A DNA stretch of 64,000 nucleotides from Sinorhizobium numidicum (lineage in GTDB: Bacteria; Pseudomonadota; Alphaproteobacteria; Rhizobiales; Rhizobiaceae), in NCBI RefSeq assembly GCF_029892045.1, contig NZ_CP120368.1, positions 1,424,001-1,488,000 of the forward strand, given 5' to 3'. Each line of letters begins with the position of its first letter. Position 1 is the stretch's first letter. Of the stretch, positions 51,448 through 60,423 are shown piece by piece. Under the pieces are notes generated by a model. It saw nothing but the letters and a program-made list of their open reading frames with translations, did not search any database and had not been told where the DNA came from. The position numbers and the translations under genes were made by a program.

Positions 51448-53397
51448 ATGCAAAGGAGTGAATCTGACGTCTTCGACCTCTTTTCGGAGATTTATACGAG
51501 TGCAGCGCAAGAAGAGATAAGTCTACAGGAATATCTTCTCGCATGTCGCGACGACAAGAGCATGTACGCTACCGCGCAGGAGCGAATGGTAGACGCCATT
51601 GGAGAACCGACCCTCGTCGATACAAGCGCTGACGAGCGTCTCGGTCGAATCTTCGCCAACCGAACCATCAAGATCTACCCTGCCTTCTCGGATTTCTTCG
51701 GCATGGAGGACACGATCGAACGGATCGTGGGATACTTCCGCTATGCTGCTCAGGGGCTCGAGGAACGCAAGCAGATCCTTTATCTCTTGGGACCGGTCGG
51801 CGGTGGCAAGTCCTCGCTGGCCGAGCGCCTGAAGAAGCTGATGGAGCAGCGTCCCATCTACACGCTGATGGTTGATGGCAAGATCAGCCCGGTATTCGAA
51901 TCTCCGCTCGGCCTGTTCCATCCTGAGCGCATGGCCGATCTTCTGGAAGATAAATACGGTATTGCCCGGCGGAGACTGACGGGCCTGATATCGCCCTGGG
52001 CCGCCAAGCGGCTCGATGAGGTCGGTGGCGACATATCGAAATTCAGCGTCGTCAAGCTGATGCCCTCTCGGCTGCGCCAGATTGGCATTGCCAAGACAGA
52101 GCCGGGCGACGAAAACAACCAGGACGTCTCCTCGCTCGTCGGCAAGGTCGACATCCGTCAGCTCGAGAACTACAGCCAGGCCGATCCCGACGCCTATTCC
52201 TATAGCGGTGGTTTGAACCGCACGACACAGGGTCTGCTCGAATTCGTCGAGATGTTCAAGGCGCCAATCAAGGTCCTGCACCCGCTTCTGACTGCGACCC
52301 AGGAAGGCAGCTACAACGGCACGGAAAACTTCGGTGCGTTTCCGTATCAGGGCACCATCCTGGCCCATTCCAACGAATCGGAATGGCTTCAATTCAAGAA
52401 CAACCGGAACAATGAGGCGTTTCTCGACCGTATCCTGGTGGTCAAGGTTCCCTATTGCCTGCGGGTCACCGAGGAGAAGATGATCTATGAGAAACTTCTT
52501 CGCGAGAGCGAACTGGTCCATAATCCTTGCGCGCCGGAAGTGCTGGAGAACCTGAGTCGCTTTACCGTCTCCACCAGGCTCGTTCCGCACGAGAATTCGC
52601 CTCTCTATACGAAGATGCGGGTCTATGACGGCGAGAACCTCAAGGACGTCGACCCGAAGGCGCGCTCGGTGCAGGAATATCGCGACGTCGCCGGCGTTGA
52701 CGAGGGCATGACCGGCGTCAGCACGCGTTTTGCCTTCAAGGTCCTCTCCGAGACCTTCAACTATGACACCAAGGAGGTCGCCGCCGATCCGGTGCATCTC
52801 ATGTATATTATGGAGCAGGCGATCAAACGGGAGCAGTTTCCAAAGGAGACGGAGGCAGCCTATCTCGACTTCATCAAATCGGAGCTCGCCACCCGTTATG
52901 CGGAATTCATCGGCCATGAAATCCAGAAAGCCTATCTGGAATCCTACAGCGAGTACGGCCAGAACCTGTTCGACCGCTACATCGCCTATGCCGATGCCTG
53001 GCTCGAGGATCAGGACTTCAAGGATCCCGATACTGGACAGATACTCAACCGGAAAATCCTCGACAGTGAACTGTCGCAGATCGAGAAGCCGGCCGGCATC
53101 GCGAACCCGAAGGATTTCCGCAACGAAGTCGTCAAGTTCACGCTGCGCGCTCGCGCAAAGAACCATGGGCGCAACCCGTCCTGGACGAGCTATGAAAAGC
53201 TTCGGGAAGTGATTGAAAAGCGCATGTTCGGTCAGGTCGAGGATCTGTTGCCGGTGATCAGTTTCGGTTCCAAAAAGGACAGCGCCACCGAGAAACAGCA
53301 TGTCGAATTCGTCCAACGCATGAAGGAGCGTGGATACACTGAACGGCAGGTGCGGCGACTCGTGGACTGGTACATGCGCGTGAACAAGGCAGGTTAA
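51448..53397 (+). CDS. prkA: PrkA-family AAA+ serine protein kinase (YeaG)
   Basis: A 649-residue PrkA protein, an AAA+ domain with a C-terminal kinase-like region. The P-loop GPVGGGKS is at 115-122. TYDAY-type spacing and EMFKAPIKVLHPLLTATQEGSYNG match YeaG of E. coli, which is induced in stationary phase and nitrogen starvation; in some bacteria PrkA acts as a protease. The ATG at 51448 follows CGGGAGAGCACG. It leads a conserved trio with YeaH and SpoVR/YcgB, behind the EcfG promoter at 51357. Confidence 0.93.
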   Translation: MQRSESDVFDLFSEIYTSAAQEEISLQEYLLACRDDKSMYATAQERMVDAIGEPTLVDTSADERLGRIFANRTIKIYPAFSDFFGMEDTIERIVGYFRYAAQGLEERKQILYLLGPVGGGKSSLAERLKKLMEQRPIYTLMVDGKISPVFESPLGLFHPERMADLLEDKYGIARRRLTGLISPWAAKRLDEVGGDISKFSVVKLMPSRLRQIGIAKTEPGDENNQDVSSLVGKVDIRQLENYSQADPDAYSYSGGLNRTTQGLLEFVEMFKAPIKVLHPLLTATQEGSYNGTENFGAFPYQGTILAHSNESEWLQFKNNRNNEAFLDRILVVKVPYCLRVTEEKMIYEKLLRESELVHNPCAPEVLENLSRFTVSTRLVPHENSPLYTKMRVYDGENLKDVDPKARSVQEYRDVAGVDEGMTGVSTRFAFKVLSETFNYDTKEVAADPVHLMYIMEQAIKREQFPKETEAAYLDFIKSELATRYAEFIGHEIQKAYLESYSEYGQNLFDRYIAYADAWLEDQDFKDPDTGQILNRKILDSELSQIEKPAGIANPKDFRNEVVKFTLRARAKNHGRNPSWTSYEKLREVIEKRMFGQVEDLLPVISFGSKKDSATEKQHVEFVQRMKERGYTERQVRRLVDWYMRVNKAG

Positions 53398-53421
53398 GGA
53401 TGCGAACGCAGGGGTTAGCTA

Positions 53422-54738
53422 ATGCCGAATTTCATCGATCGCCGCCTTAACCCGAAGGACAAAAGCCTCGGCAACAGGCAGCGCTTCTTGAAACGGGCAC
53501 GAGAGGAATTGAAACGGGCCATCAAGGAGCAGGTCAAATCGGGCAAGATTGCCGACGTCGACGCCGAACATAACGTGTCCATGCCCGCCCGTGGTGTCAG
53601 CGAGCCGACCTTTCAACCAGCCAGCAACAGTGGTGAAAGAAAGCATGTCCTTCCCGGCAACCGCGAGTTTGCGCCGGGTGACCGCATCCCCAAACAGGGT
53701 TCCGGTGGCGGTGCCGGGAGGTCGGGTGCCGGAACTGGTCGGAGCGAGGACGAATTTCAATTCGTCCTGTCACGCGAGGAGGTGCTCGATCTCTTCTTCG
53801 AGGACCTGGAACTTCCGGACATGGTAAAGCTCAACCTGAAGGAGTCCGTGGCCTTCAAGCGGCGCCGGGCAGGCTTCAGCGCTAGCGGGTCCCCGATGAA
53901 CATCAATGTCGGGCGTACCATGCGCAACAGCTACGGTCGTCGCATCGCCCTGCGGCGACCGTCACGGCGGGAACTGGAGGCGATCTCCGACGAGATCGCC
54001 AAATTGGAGGCGAAACCGGACGCCGGTACGAAATACCAAAAACGCATCGACGAGCTGCGCGAGAAGCTGGAGAGGCTGGAACGCCGGCGTCGGCGCATTC
54101 CCTATGTCGATCCAGTCGATATTCGGTTCAATCGCTTCGAGCCCCAGCCGCTTCCGAATGCGAGCGCGGTGATGTTCTGCCTCATGGACGTCTCCGCCTC
54201 GATGGGCGAACGGGAGAAGGATCTCGCCAAGCGTTTTTTTGTGCTGCTGCATCTCTTCCTCAAGCGACGCTATGAGCGGATCGACATCGTCTTTATCCGC
54301 CATACGGATGAGGCGGGTGAGGTCGATGAGAACACTTTCTTCTACAGCAAGCAGAGCGGCGGTACGGTAGTTTCCACTGCACTGGAGGAGATGCTTCGCG
54401 TTATCCAGGAGCGTTATCCCGCACGGGAGTGGAACATCTATGCCGCCCAGGCCTCTGATGGGGAAAACATCTCCGGTGACTCGGAGGTTTGCGCTTCGCT
54501 TCTCAGTGACGAACTGATGCGGCTTTGCCAATATTATGCCTATGTTGAAATCATTGATGAACGCGAGACGGAGATTTTCGGCGCGACCGATAACGGGACG
54601 TCGCTCTGGCGCGCCTATCGCACCGTCGACAGCGAGTGGCCCAACTTCCAGATGACCCGGATTGCGAGGCCGGCGGATATCTATCCGGTTTTCCGGAAAC
54701 TCTTCGGCAAGCATTCGACCATGCAATTGCGCAAGTGA
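53422..54738 (+). CDS. yeaH: YeaH/DUF444 von Willebrand A-domain protein
   Basis: A 438-residue DUF444 protein. After a basic N-terminal half with a Gly-rich linker (about 90-110), a vWA domain starts near 250 with the metal-site motif DVSAS at 256-260 and continues with VFIRHTDEAGEVDE. Such domains often work with AAA+ partners, which fits neighbour PrkA. The exact role is unknown. It starts 24 nt after prkA. Confidence 0.92.
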   Translation: MPNFIDRRLNPKDKSLGNRQRFLKRAREELKRAIKEQVKSGKIADVDAEHNVSMPARGVSEPTFQPASNSGERKHVLPGNREFAPGDRIPKQGSGGGAGRSGAGTGRSEDEFQFVLSREEVLDLFFEDLELPDMVKLNLKESVAFKRRRAGFSASGSPMNINVGRTMRNSYGRRIALRRPSRRELEAISDEIAKLEAKPDAGTKYQKRIDELREKLERLERRRRRIPYVDPVDIRFNRFEPQPLPNASAVMFCLMDVSASMGEREKDLAKRFFVLLHLFLKRRYERIDIVFIRHTDEAGEVDENTFFYSKQSGGTVVSTALEEMLRVIQERYPAREWNIYAAQASDGENISGDSEVCASLLSDELMRLCQYYAYVEIIDERETEIFGATDNGTSLWRAYRTVDSEWPNFQMTRIARPADIYPVFRKLFGKHSTMQLRK

Positions 54739-54749
54739 AAGGCGACGGG

Positions 54750-56297
54750 ATGGCACAGGCTCCGGCCTCAAACCTGCTGTTTCAGGGCTCTGACTGGAAC
54801 TTCGAGACGCTGGCGCGCACCTACGATGCCATCGAAGAGATCGCGCTCAATGAACTCGGGCTCGATGTCTATCCCAACCAACTGGAGATTATCTCCTCCG
54901 AGCAGATGCTCGACGCCTATTCATCCGTCGGCATGCCGTTGATGTACCAGCACTGGTCGTTCGGCAAACGCTTCGTTTTTGAGGATCACTTCTATCGCAA
55001 AGGCCAGCGCGGTCTCGCCTATGAATTGGTCATCAATTCCAATCCCTGCATCACCTATCTGATGGAAGAAAATACCATGGCCTTGCAGGCCCTGGTGACC
55101 GCTCACGCGGCCTTCGGTCACAATCATTTTTTCAAGAACAACTACCTGTTCCAGCAGTGGACCGATGCCAGCGCCATCCTCAATTATATGGAGTTCGCCA
55201 AGAAATATATTGCCAAATGCGAGGAACGGTACGGGACGCCTGCGGTGGAATCCATTCTCGATTCCGCCCATGCGTTGATGGAACAGGGCGTCTTCAGATA
55301 CAGGCGGCCGCCTCGGCTGTCGTCTGCAAAGGAACGGGAGAGGACGCGTGAGAGATTGGAATACGAGGAACAGACCTACAGCGACCTGTGGCGGACACTT
55401 CCGCCGACGACCGAAAGCAGCGATCCGACGGCAGTGGAACGCGACATCTCGGAGCGAAAGAAGGAACTGAACCTGCCCGAGGAGAATCTCCTCTATTTCC
55501 TGGAGAAAACCAGCCTCATCCTGGAGCCCTGGCAGCGTGAGATCCTGCGGATTGTCCGTGTCATCGCCCAGTATTTTTACCCGCAGCGACAGACAAAGGT
55601 GATGAATGAGGGATGCGCCACCTTCGTTCATTACACCATCATGAACAGGCTCTTCGATCAGGGCAAAATCAGCGAAGGCGCGATGCTGGAGGTTCTGCAG
55701 AGCCACACCAATGTCGTCTTCCAGCCAGGCTTCGACGATCCCAGGTTTCCGGGCATCAACCCTTATGCGCTGGGGTTTGCGATGATGCAGGATATCGAGC
55801 GCATCTGCACCAATCCGACATCGGAGGATCGCGACTGGTTTCCCGAGATCGCGGGCAGCGGCAAATGGCGCGAGACGCTGCTCGATGCCTGGGCAAACCA
55901 TCGGGATGAATCCTTCATCCTCCAGTATCTGAGCCCGGCGCTGATACGCAAATTCAGGTTGTTCCTGCTGACGGACGAGGCGGATGAGAAATATTGCGAG
56001 GTCGCCTCGATCCACAATGAGCGCGGCTACGAGGCCATACGCACCGCCCTTGCGCGCAGCTATGATATCGGTGCGAACCAGCCGGACATCCAGGTGATGG
56101 ATGTCGACCTCCTGGGCGATCGCCATCTCCGCCTTCAGCACAACGTGAAAAACGGGGTTCTTCTGGATGAAGACAACCGCGATGCCACGCTGAGTCACGT
56201 TCGTCACCTTTGGGGTTATGACGTCAGCCTGGAGGGCGTCGATGCCGAGAGCGGCGATACGCTCTACGAATGCACGACAGCGGAACTTTCGGAGTAA
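54750..56297 (+). CDS. SpoVR/YcgB-family protein
   Basis: A 515-residue SpoVR-family protein, named after a Bacillus sporulation gene but widespread in non-sporulating bacteria. MYQHWSFGKRFVFEDHFY, HNHFFKNNYLF, a predicted coiled region (KERERTRERLEYEEQT) and NEGCATFVHYTIMNRLFDQG (E and H residues may bind metal) are hallmarks. I start at MAQAPASNLLF, 11 nt after the yeaH stop. Molecular function is unknown; it is co-regulated with prkA and yeaH in other species. Confidence 0.92.
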   Translation: MAQAPASNLLFQGSDWNFETLARTYDAIEEIALNELGLDVYPNQLEIISSEQMLDAYSSVGMPLMYQHWSFGKRFVFEDHFYRKGQRGLAYELVINSNPCITYLMEENTMALQALVTAHAAFGHNHFFKNNYLFQQWTDASAILNYMEFAKKYIAKCEERYGTPAVESILDSAHALMEQGVFRYRRPPRLSSAKERERTRERLEYEEQTYSDLWRTLPPTTESSDPTAVERDISERKKELNLPEENLLYFLEKTSLILEPWQREILRIVRVIAQYFYPQRQTKVMNEGCATFVHYTIMNRLFDQGKISEGAMLEVLQSHTNVVFQPGFDDPRFPGINPYALGFAMMQDIERICTNPTSEDRDWFPEIAGSGKWRETLLDAWANHRDESFILQYLSPALIRKFRLFLLTDEADEKYCEVASIHNERGYEAIRTALARSYDIGANQPDIQVMDVDLLGDRHLRLQHNVKNGVLLDEDNRDATLSHVRHLWGYDVSLEGVDAESGDTLYECTTAELSE

Positions 56298-56322
56298 ATG
56301 ACCTCCTCGAGGGCTGGACACC

Positions 56323-56349
56323 AAAAATGCGGACCCTATCGGCCCGCAT
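56323..56349 (-). terminator. Intrinsic terminator on the minus strand
   Basis: On the minus strand ATGCGG and CCGCAT (56344-56349 with 56327-56332, extended by GG/CC after one mismatch) form a stem followed by TTTTTGG. It terminates the small membrane-protein gene at 56389-56760 and lies just after the spoVR stop. Confidence 0.75.
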
Positions 56350-56388
56350 CTTGGTCAGCATTGCTCAGGAGTACCGCAGTTCGGCGGA

Positions 56389-56760
56389 TCACTTCTCCGT
56401 GCCGTCGGGCGAAACCTGCTGCGATTCGCCGCCGGTGCCGGTTTGAGCGGTCGGATCTCTATCGGTCGGCGTTAGCGCCTGGCCGCCGGCCGGAGCGGGT
56501 TCATTGATGCTCCCCGTTTGCTCCGGCGAGGGACTCGGCTGAATTTGCTCTGTTTGGGTCGCCTGATCATTGTCGCTGCTTTCACCCCAGAGCTCCACGG
56601 CTCCCCATACGACAAGGGCAAGGAACAGCCCGGCCGTCAGCACTGCCAAAACGCGGACGCCAAGGGATCCCTGCCTCGCCTCTCGCGCGTCGAAGTTCTC
56701 TCTGTCCGCGTCATGCGTCGCAGAGGCTCGGTCGCCGCGCTCATCGAGATATTTGGCCAT
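56389..56760 (-). CDS. Single-pass membrane protein with a low-complexity tail, hypothetical
   Basis: A 123-residue protein with a charged N-terminus of about 33 residues, one transmembrane helix (GVRVLAVLTAGLFLALVVWGAVEL, about 34-57) and a long Pro/Gln/Thr/Ser-rich tail. The tail probably faces the periplasm. TGGAG precedes the start. I recognise no family. A terminator lies after it. It is convergent with spoVR. Confidence 0.65.
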   Translation of the reverse strand: MAKYLDERGDRASATHDADRENFDAREARQGSLGVRVLAVLTAGLFLALVVWGAVELWGESSDNDQATQTEQIQPSPSPEQTGSINEPAPAGGQALTPTDRDPTAQTGTGGESQQVSPDGTEK

Positions 56761-56888
56761 TGCATCGACTCCATTGATTGCCTCATTGGAGAACGAGAGT
56801 GAGCACGCAATGTTCCGGGATATGCCGCCTCCGGGTCTCTCGACGATAACCGGTCAGTTGCCCGGAGCGGTTCTGCAGCAGCTGAAGG

Positions 56889-57152
56889 CTAGCCCGGGGG
56901 CCAGGTGTCGGCGATGCTGCGGCGAACGAGCTTGTAGGAGTGATCAGGCTGAACCTCATAGGTCTCGTAGACCATGGTACCCTGATGCAAGAAGCGGTTT
57001 TGTATCATCGTGCCCGGGTCTGCTTGTGTCCTTCGAGAAGCAGCCTTCTCGCCGTAGGTAAGGCTGCCGGGAAGAGGCTCGAGATCGGGCGAGGCGGCCG
57101 TGCAGCCAGCCAGAGCAATCGTACAGAAGAGTGTCAGGCGCAGGACGTTCAT
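56889..57152 (-). CDS. Small predicted lipoprotein
   Basis: An 87-residue protein with a lipoprotein signal: MNVLRLTLFCTIALAGC, the lipobox LAGC with Cys17 as acylation site. The mature part is basic and contains MVYETYEVQPDHSYKLVRR. Conserved in rhizobia in my judgement, but without a recognised domain. CGAGGA lies before the ATG. Confidence 0.7.
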   Translation of the reverse strand: MNVLRLTLFCTIALAGCTAASPDLEPLPGSLTYGEKAASRRTQADPGTMIQNRFLHQGTMVYETYEVQPDHSYKLVRRSIADTWPPG

Positions 57153-57214
57153 GAATAGATCCTCGATTAACTTTTAAATTGGAGGCTGCGGCCTATGATA
57201 TGGTTTGCGCCGGA

Positions 57215-57718
57215 TTACCGATACTCTCTGGTCGATTTTTCGAACCGCTTCACTGCCCGCTCGCGCTTCAGTCTCGACAGCCGCTGAAGCCAGAAGATCC
57301 CGCGAAGCTGATCGATCTCGTGCTGAAGACAGACCGCCATCAGCCCGTCGGCCTCTTCCTCGCGCACTTCGCCCGACATCGCCTGGTAGCGCACGCGCAC
57401 CCTGTCTGGCCGCTCGACCTCTTCGGAAATGCCGGGCATTGAGACGCTGCCCTCGCTATGGCGCGCGGTCTCGCTCGAATACCAGACGATCTCCGGATTG
57501 ATGAAGACGCGTGCTTCCGCGTGGCGATCGAACTCGATTACCGTGACCCGCTGCAGAATGCCGATGTGAGGGGCCGTGATGCCGATCCCCGGAGCTGCCC
57601 GCATCGTATCAAGCAGATCGTCGGCAAGCCGGCGAAGGTCCTCATCGAATCTGCTGACCATTGCTGCCGCCGTGTTCAGCAGCGGGTTTGGAAACCGAAT
57701 GATGGGGCGGACCGCCAT
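57215..57718 (-). CDS. Peptide-deformylase-like protein lacking two metal ligands
   Basis: A 167-residue protein with the deformylase fold and motifs in altered form. Motif 1 is GIGITAPHIG (44-53). Motif 2 is EGSVSMPG (89-96), with Ser91 where active enzymes have the metal-binding Cys. Motif 3 is QHEIDQLRG (132-140): His133 and the catalytic Glu134 remain, but the second His is Gln137. Two of three iron/zinc ligands are therefore lost and ordinary deformylase activity is unlikely. It is distinct from a canonical def, which is not in this window. It may bind formyl-Met or serve as a regulator; this is speculation. Confidence 0.85.
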   Translation of the reverse strand: MAVRPIIRFPNPLLNTAAAMVSRFDEDLRRLADDLLDTMRAAPGIGITAPHIGILQRVTVIEFDRHAEARVFINPEIVWYSSETARHSEGSVSMPGISEEVERPDRVRVRYQAMSGEVREEEADGLMAVCLQHEIDQLRGIFWLQRLSRLKRERAVKRFEKSTREYR

Positions 57719-58003
57719 GCAACAACTCTCTCTCTGAACGGTTGTTCTACCGTCTTGCCGCGATTCCGGCCAGCCGCTCTTGTCTCAGTTGTTTCATATG
57801 CGTTTGCAACAGCTTGGATAAAGCGCCATAGGTTCGATATTGACGCCGTCTCGGCTGTGGACCTTCTTGGAGCTTTGCGCTAGCAGGGCAATAGCCCACC
57901 GCCCGCTGAGGATGGTGGGGACAAGCCGGCCATTACCCCTCGCTTTCCCGGCCTTCGACAGAAGCTTGATCCGGGCGGCGGTATTCTTTTCGAGGACGGG
58001 TCC

Positions 58004-59425
58004 ATGAGCAGTACGGGCGACGACGACCGCGGTTCCGATGAAATCACCGCCTATGACGGTTCGGATATCTACGCCGACGACGGTTCGGTGCGCTCCGACT
58101 TCTTGATGCATGTCGGTGCCGCGATCGCGGACCGCGATACGATCTATCTGCGCCAGCATGTCGCCCGCCTTCACGCCTCGGAACTCGGCGACCTTCTCGA
58201 GGCGATCCAGCCGGAGCAGCGCTTGGCGCTCGTTTCGCTGCTTGGAAAGGAGTTCGACCTTTCGGCTCTGACCGAGGTCGACGAGGCGATCCGCCTCGAC
58301 ATCGTCGAGCATCTGCCGAACGAGCAGATCGCCGAGGCACTTGGCGAAATGGATTCCGATGACGCGGTCTACATTCTCGAGGATCTCGATCAGGAAGATC
58401 AGGAAGAGATCCTCGCCAAGCTGCCGTTTACAGAGCGTGTTCGTCTTCGCCGCTCGCTCGATTATCCGGAAAGCACCGCCGGTCGGCGTATGCAGACCGA
58501 GTTCGTGGCCGTTCCGCCATTCTGGACCGTCGGTCAGACGATCGATTACATGCGCGAGGACGAGGATCTTCCCGATAGCTTTACGCAGATCTTCGTGATC
58601 GATCCGACCTTCAGGCTCCTCGGCACCGTCGATCTCGACCGGGTGTTGCGGGCAAAGCGCTCGGTCAAGATCGATGCGATCATGCGTGATACAAGCCATG
58701 CGATTCCGGCGGAGATGGACCAGGAAGAGGCGGCCCAGCTTTTCGAGCAGTACGACCTGCTATCCGCCGCCGTCGTTGACGACAATGGCCGTCTGGTCGG
58801 CGTACTGACGATCGACGACGTCGTGGACGTGATTCAGGAAGAGGCCGAGGAGGACCTGCTGCGCCTGAGTGGCGTCGGTGACGAGGAATTGTCCGACTCC
58901 GTTGCAGAGGCCTCGCGCTCGCGCGTGCCGTGGCTGTTCGTCAATTCGATGACGGCCTGTATCTCGGCCTCGGTGATCGGGCTCTTCGATGCCACCATCC
59001 AGCAGATCGTTGCACTCGCCATCCTGATGCCGATCGTCGCGGGCATGGGCGGCAATGCCGGCTCGCAGACCATGACCGTCACGGTTCGGGCGCTTGCGAC
59101 CCGTGGCCTCGACATTCACAATGCTCCGAGGATCATTCGGCGCGAAGCGGGTGTCGGGCTGCTGAACGGCATAATCTTCGGGACACTCATCGGCCTCGTC
59201 GCCGGTCTCTGGTTTCAGGACCCCAACATCGGCGGCATCATCGCGACGGCAATGCTGATCAACATGATGGCGGCCGCACTCGCAGGCATCCTGATTCCGC
59301 TGCTCCTGGAGAAATCCGGCGCCGACCCGGCCGTTTCTTCGGCGGTCTTCGTCACGGCCATCACGGATGTAACCGGCTTCTTCACCTTCCTGGGCATTGC
59401 CACCTGGTGGTTTCACATCACGTGA
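58004..59425 (+). CDS. mgtE: Magnesium transporter MgtE
   Basis: A 473-residue MgtE-type channel in the inner membrane. The cytoplasmic N domain (about 30-150) is followed by two CBS domains (about 155-280; VGQTIDYM, AAVVDDNGRLVGVLTIDDV) that sense magnesium. A plug-helix region then leads to five membrane helices with AILMPIVAGMGGNAGSQTMTVTVRALA. GAGGAC precedes the start. The 285-nt gap upstream shows no magnesium riboswitch that I can recognise. Confidence 0.94.
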   Translation: MSSTGDDDRGSDEITAYDGSDIYADDGSVRSDFLMHVGAAIADRDTIYLRQHVARLHASELGDLLEAIQPEQRLALVSLLGKEFDLSALTEVDEAIRLDIVEHLPNEQIAEALGEMDSDDAVYILEDLDQEDQEEILAKLPFTERVRLRRSLDYPESTAGRRMQTEFVAVPPFWTVGQTIDYMREDEDLPDSFTQIFVIDPTFRLLGTVDLDRVLRAKRSVKIDAIMRDTSHAIPAEMDQEEAAQLFEQYDLLSAAVVDDNGRLVGVLTIDDVVDVIQEEAEEDLLRLSGVGDEELSDSVAEASRSRVPWLFVNSMTACISASVIGLFDATIQQIVALAILMPIVAGMGGNAGSQTMTVTVRALATRGLDIHNAPRIIRREAGVGLLNGIIFGTLIGLVAGLWFQDPNIGGIIATAMLINMMAAALAGILIPLLLEKSGADPAVSSAVFVTAITDVTGFFTFLGIATWWFHIT

Positions 59426-59436
59426 AAGCGGTCTGT

Positions 59437-59458
59437 TTGACTTTTACGTCAAAGTCAA
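59437..59458. promoter_or_regulatory. 22-bp dyad, candidate MerR operator
   Basis: TTGACTTT (59437-59444) and AAAGTCAA (59451-59458) are perfect inverted arms around TACGTC. The dyad lies 36 nt before the MerR-family start codon and just after mgtE. Dyads with ACGT-type centres are typical of MerR operators, so autoregulation is likely. Confidence 0.55.
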
Positions 59459-59494
59459 CAATAGTGACCGCGTGTAATTTGATGGAATGGCGGC

Positions 59495-59881
59495 GTGGAC
59501 AAGTACTATAGCATCACCGAGCTGACGCGGGAATTCGGCATCTCGACCCGCACGCTGCGCTTCTACGAGGACGAAGGCCTCATCCATCCGGAGCGTCGCG
59601 GCCGCACGCGCCTGTTTCGGCCGGCCGACCGGCACCTCATCAAAGAAATCCTGCGTGGCCGCCGCATCGGTTTCACGATTGCCGAAATCCGCGAGATCAT
59701 TCAGGTCTACAAGGACCCGCCGGGCGAAATGGGCCAGCTGCAGCTTCTGATGAAGCGCGTCGAAGAGAAGCGCGAGGAATTGCGGCAGAAGCGCAAGGAT
59801 ATAGAGGATACACTCGCCGAGCTCGACAATGTCGAAGAGGCGTGCCTGACGCGCCTGGCGGAGATTGGCGTCGGCACCTAG
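59495..59881 (+). CDS. MerR-family transcriptional regulator, GTG start
   Basis: A 128-residue MerR regulator. The winged helix-turn-helix covers about 5-75 (YSITELTREFGISTRTLRFYEDEGLIHPERRGRTRLF), followed by a long dimerisation coiled coil (about 80-115). There is no metal-binding Cys set, so it is not a heavy-metal sensor of the MerR/CueR kind. Its C-terminus is short and no effector domain is seen. The start is GTG; nearby ATGs are out of frame. The dyad at 59437-59458 is its probable operator. Confidence 0.85.
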   Translation: MDKYYSITELTREFGISTRTLRFYEDEGLIHPERRGRTRLFRPADRHLIKEILRGRRIGFTIAEIREIIQVYKDPPGEMGQLQLLMKRVEEKREELRQKRKDIEDTLAELDNVEEACLTRLAEIGVGT

Positions 59882-59946
59882 CCCCAGCTCACTTGCAGAT
59901 TTCCTTCGGAAGGGCGGCCTTGTGGCGGCTTTTCTTTCAGGAAGGG

Positions 59947-60420
59947 TCAGATCCACCGCGTGGTGTGGCGGCAATATATTTCAAATTCGAAGCCGAAGCG
60001 CGAGAGCAGATGCCGTTCCTCATTGCGGATGGCAAATAACGTCGTCACTGCGACAGCCGCAATTGCCATGATGAAGAACCAGGGATTGAGCATCATCAGT
60101 CCGAGGCCGATCATCAGCAGGGTGTAGCCGAGATAGATCGGATTGCGGGTGAAGCGAAACGGTCCGCACGTCACCAGGCACGTGGCGCACCGGTTCGGCA
60201 GGACGGCGGTGTGCCGGTCGAGCAATGTCTTCATAGCCCAAAGATCGAGCCACACCGCCAGCAGGATCAATCCGCCTCCTGTCAGCCATGGCATCCAGCT
60301 ATGTCCATGCGATACCGGAATAGGGAAAAGGCGGCTCAAGACGAGGGCAAGCAGGACAGCCGCACCATAGAGCAGGGGCGGCCATGGAAAACTCAGCGGC
60401 TTGGCACGATAGGCATTCAT
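59947..60420 (-). CDS. Isoprenylcysteine-methyltransferase-like membrane protein
   Basis: A 157-residue ICMT/phospholipid-methyltransferase-like membrane protein with four hydrophobic segments. The C-terminal RFTRNPIYLGYTL and NEERHLLSRFGFEFEIYC block is the SAM-binding signature. Prenylated proteins do not occur in bacteria, so the substrate is probably a small lipid or other membrane molecule; unknown. The tail ends 66 nt from the MerR stop and the gene is convergent with it. Confidence 0.8.
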   Translation of the reverse strand: MNAYRAKPLSFPWPPLLYGAAVLLALVLSRLFPIPVSHGHSWMPWLTGGGLILLAVWLDLWAMKTLLDRHTAVLPNRCATCLVTCGPFRFTRNPIYLGYTLLMIGLGLMMLNPWFFIMAIAAVAVTTLFAIRNEERHLLSRFGFEFEIYCRHTTRWI

Positions 60421-60423
60421 GTC

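Noticed and set aside
51121..51510. 129-codon minus-strand frame overlapping the prkA start
   Set aside because: It lies across the EcfG promoter and prkA start, with basic, unstructured composition and no ribosome site.
57719..58003. Magnesium riboswitch before mgtE
   Set aside because: No M-box or other known magnesium-sensing structure could be recognised in the 285-nt leader.
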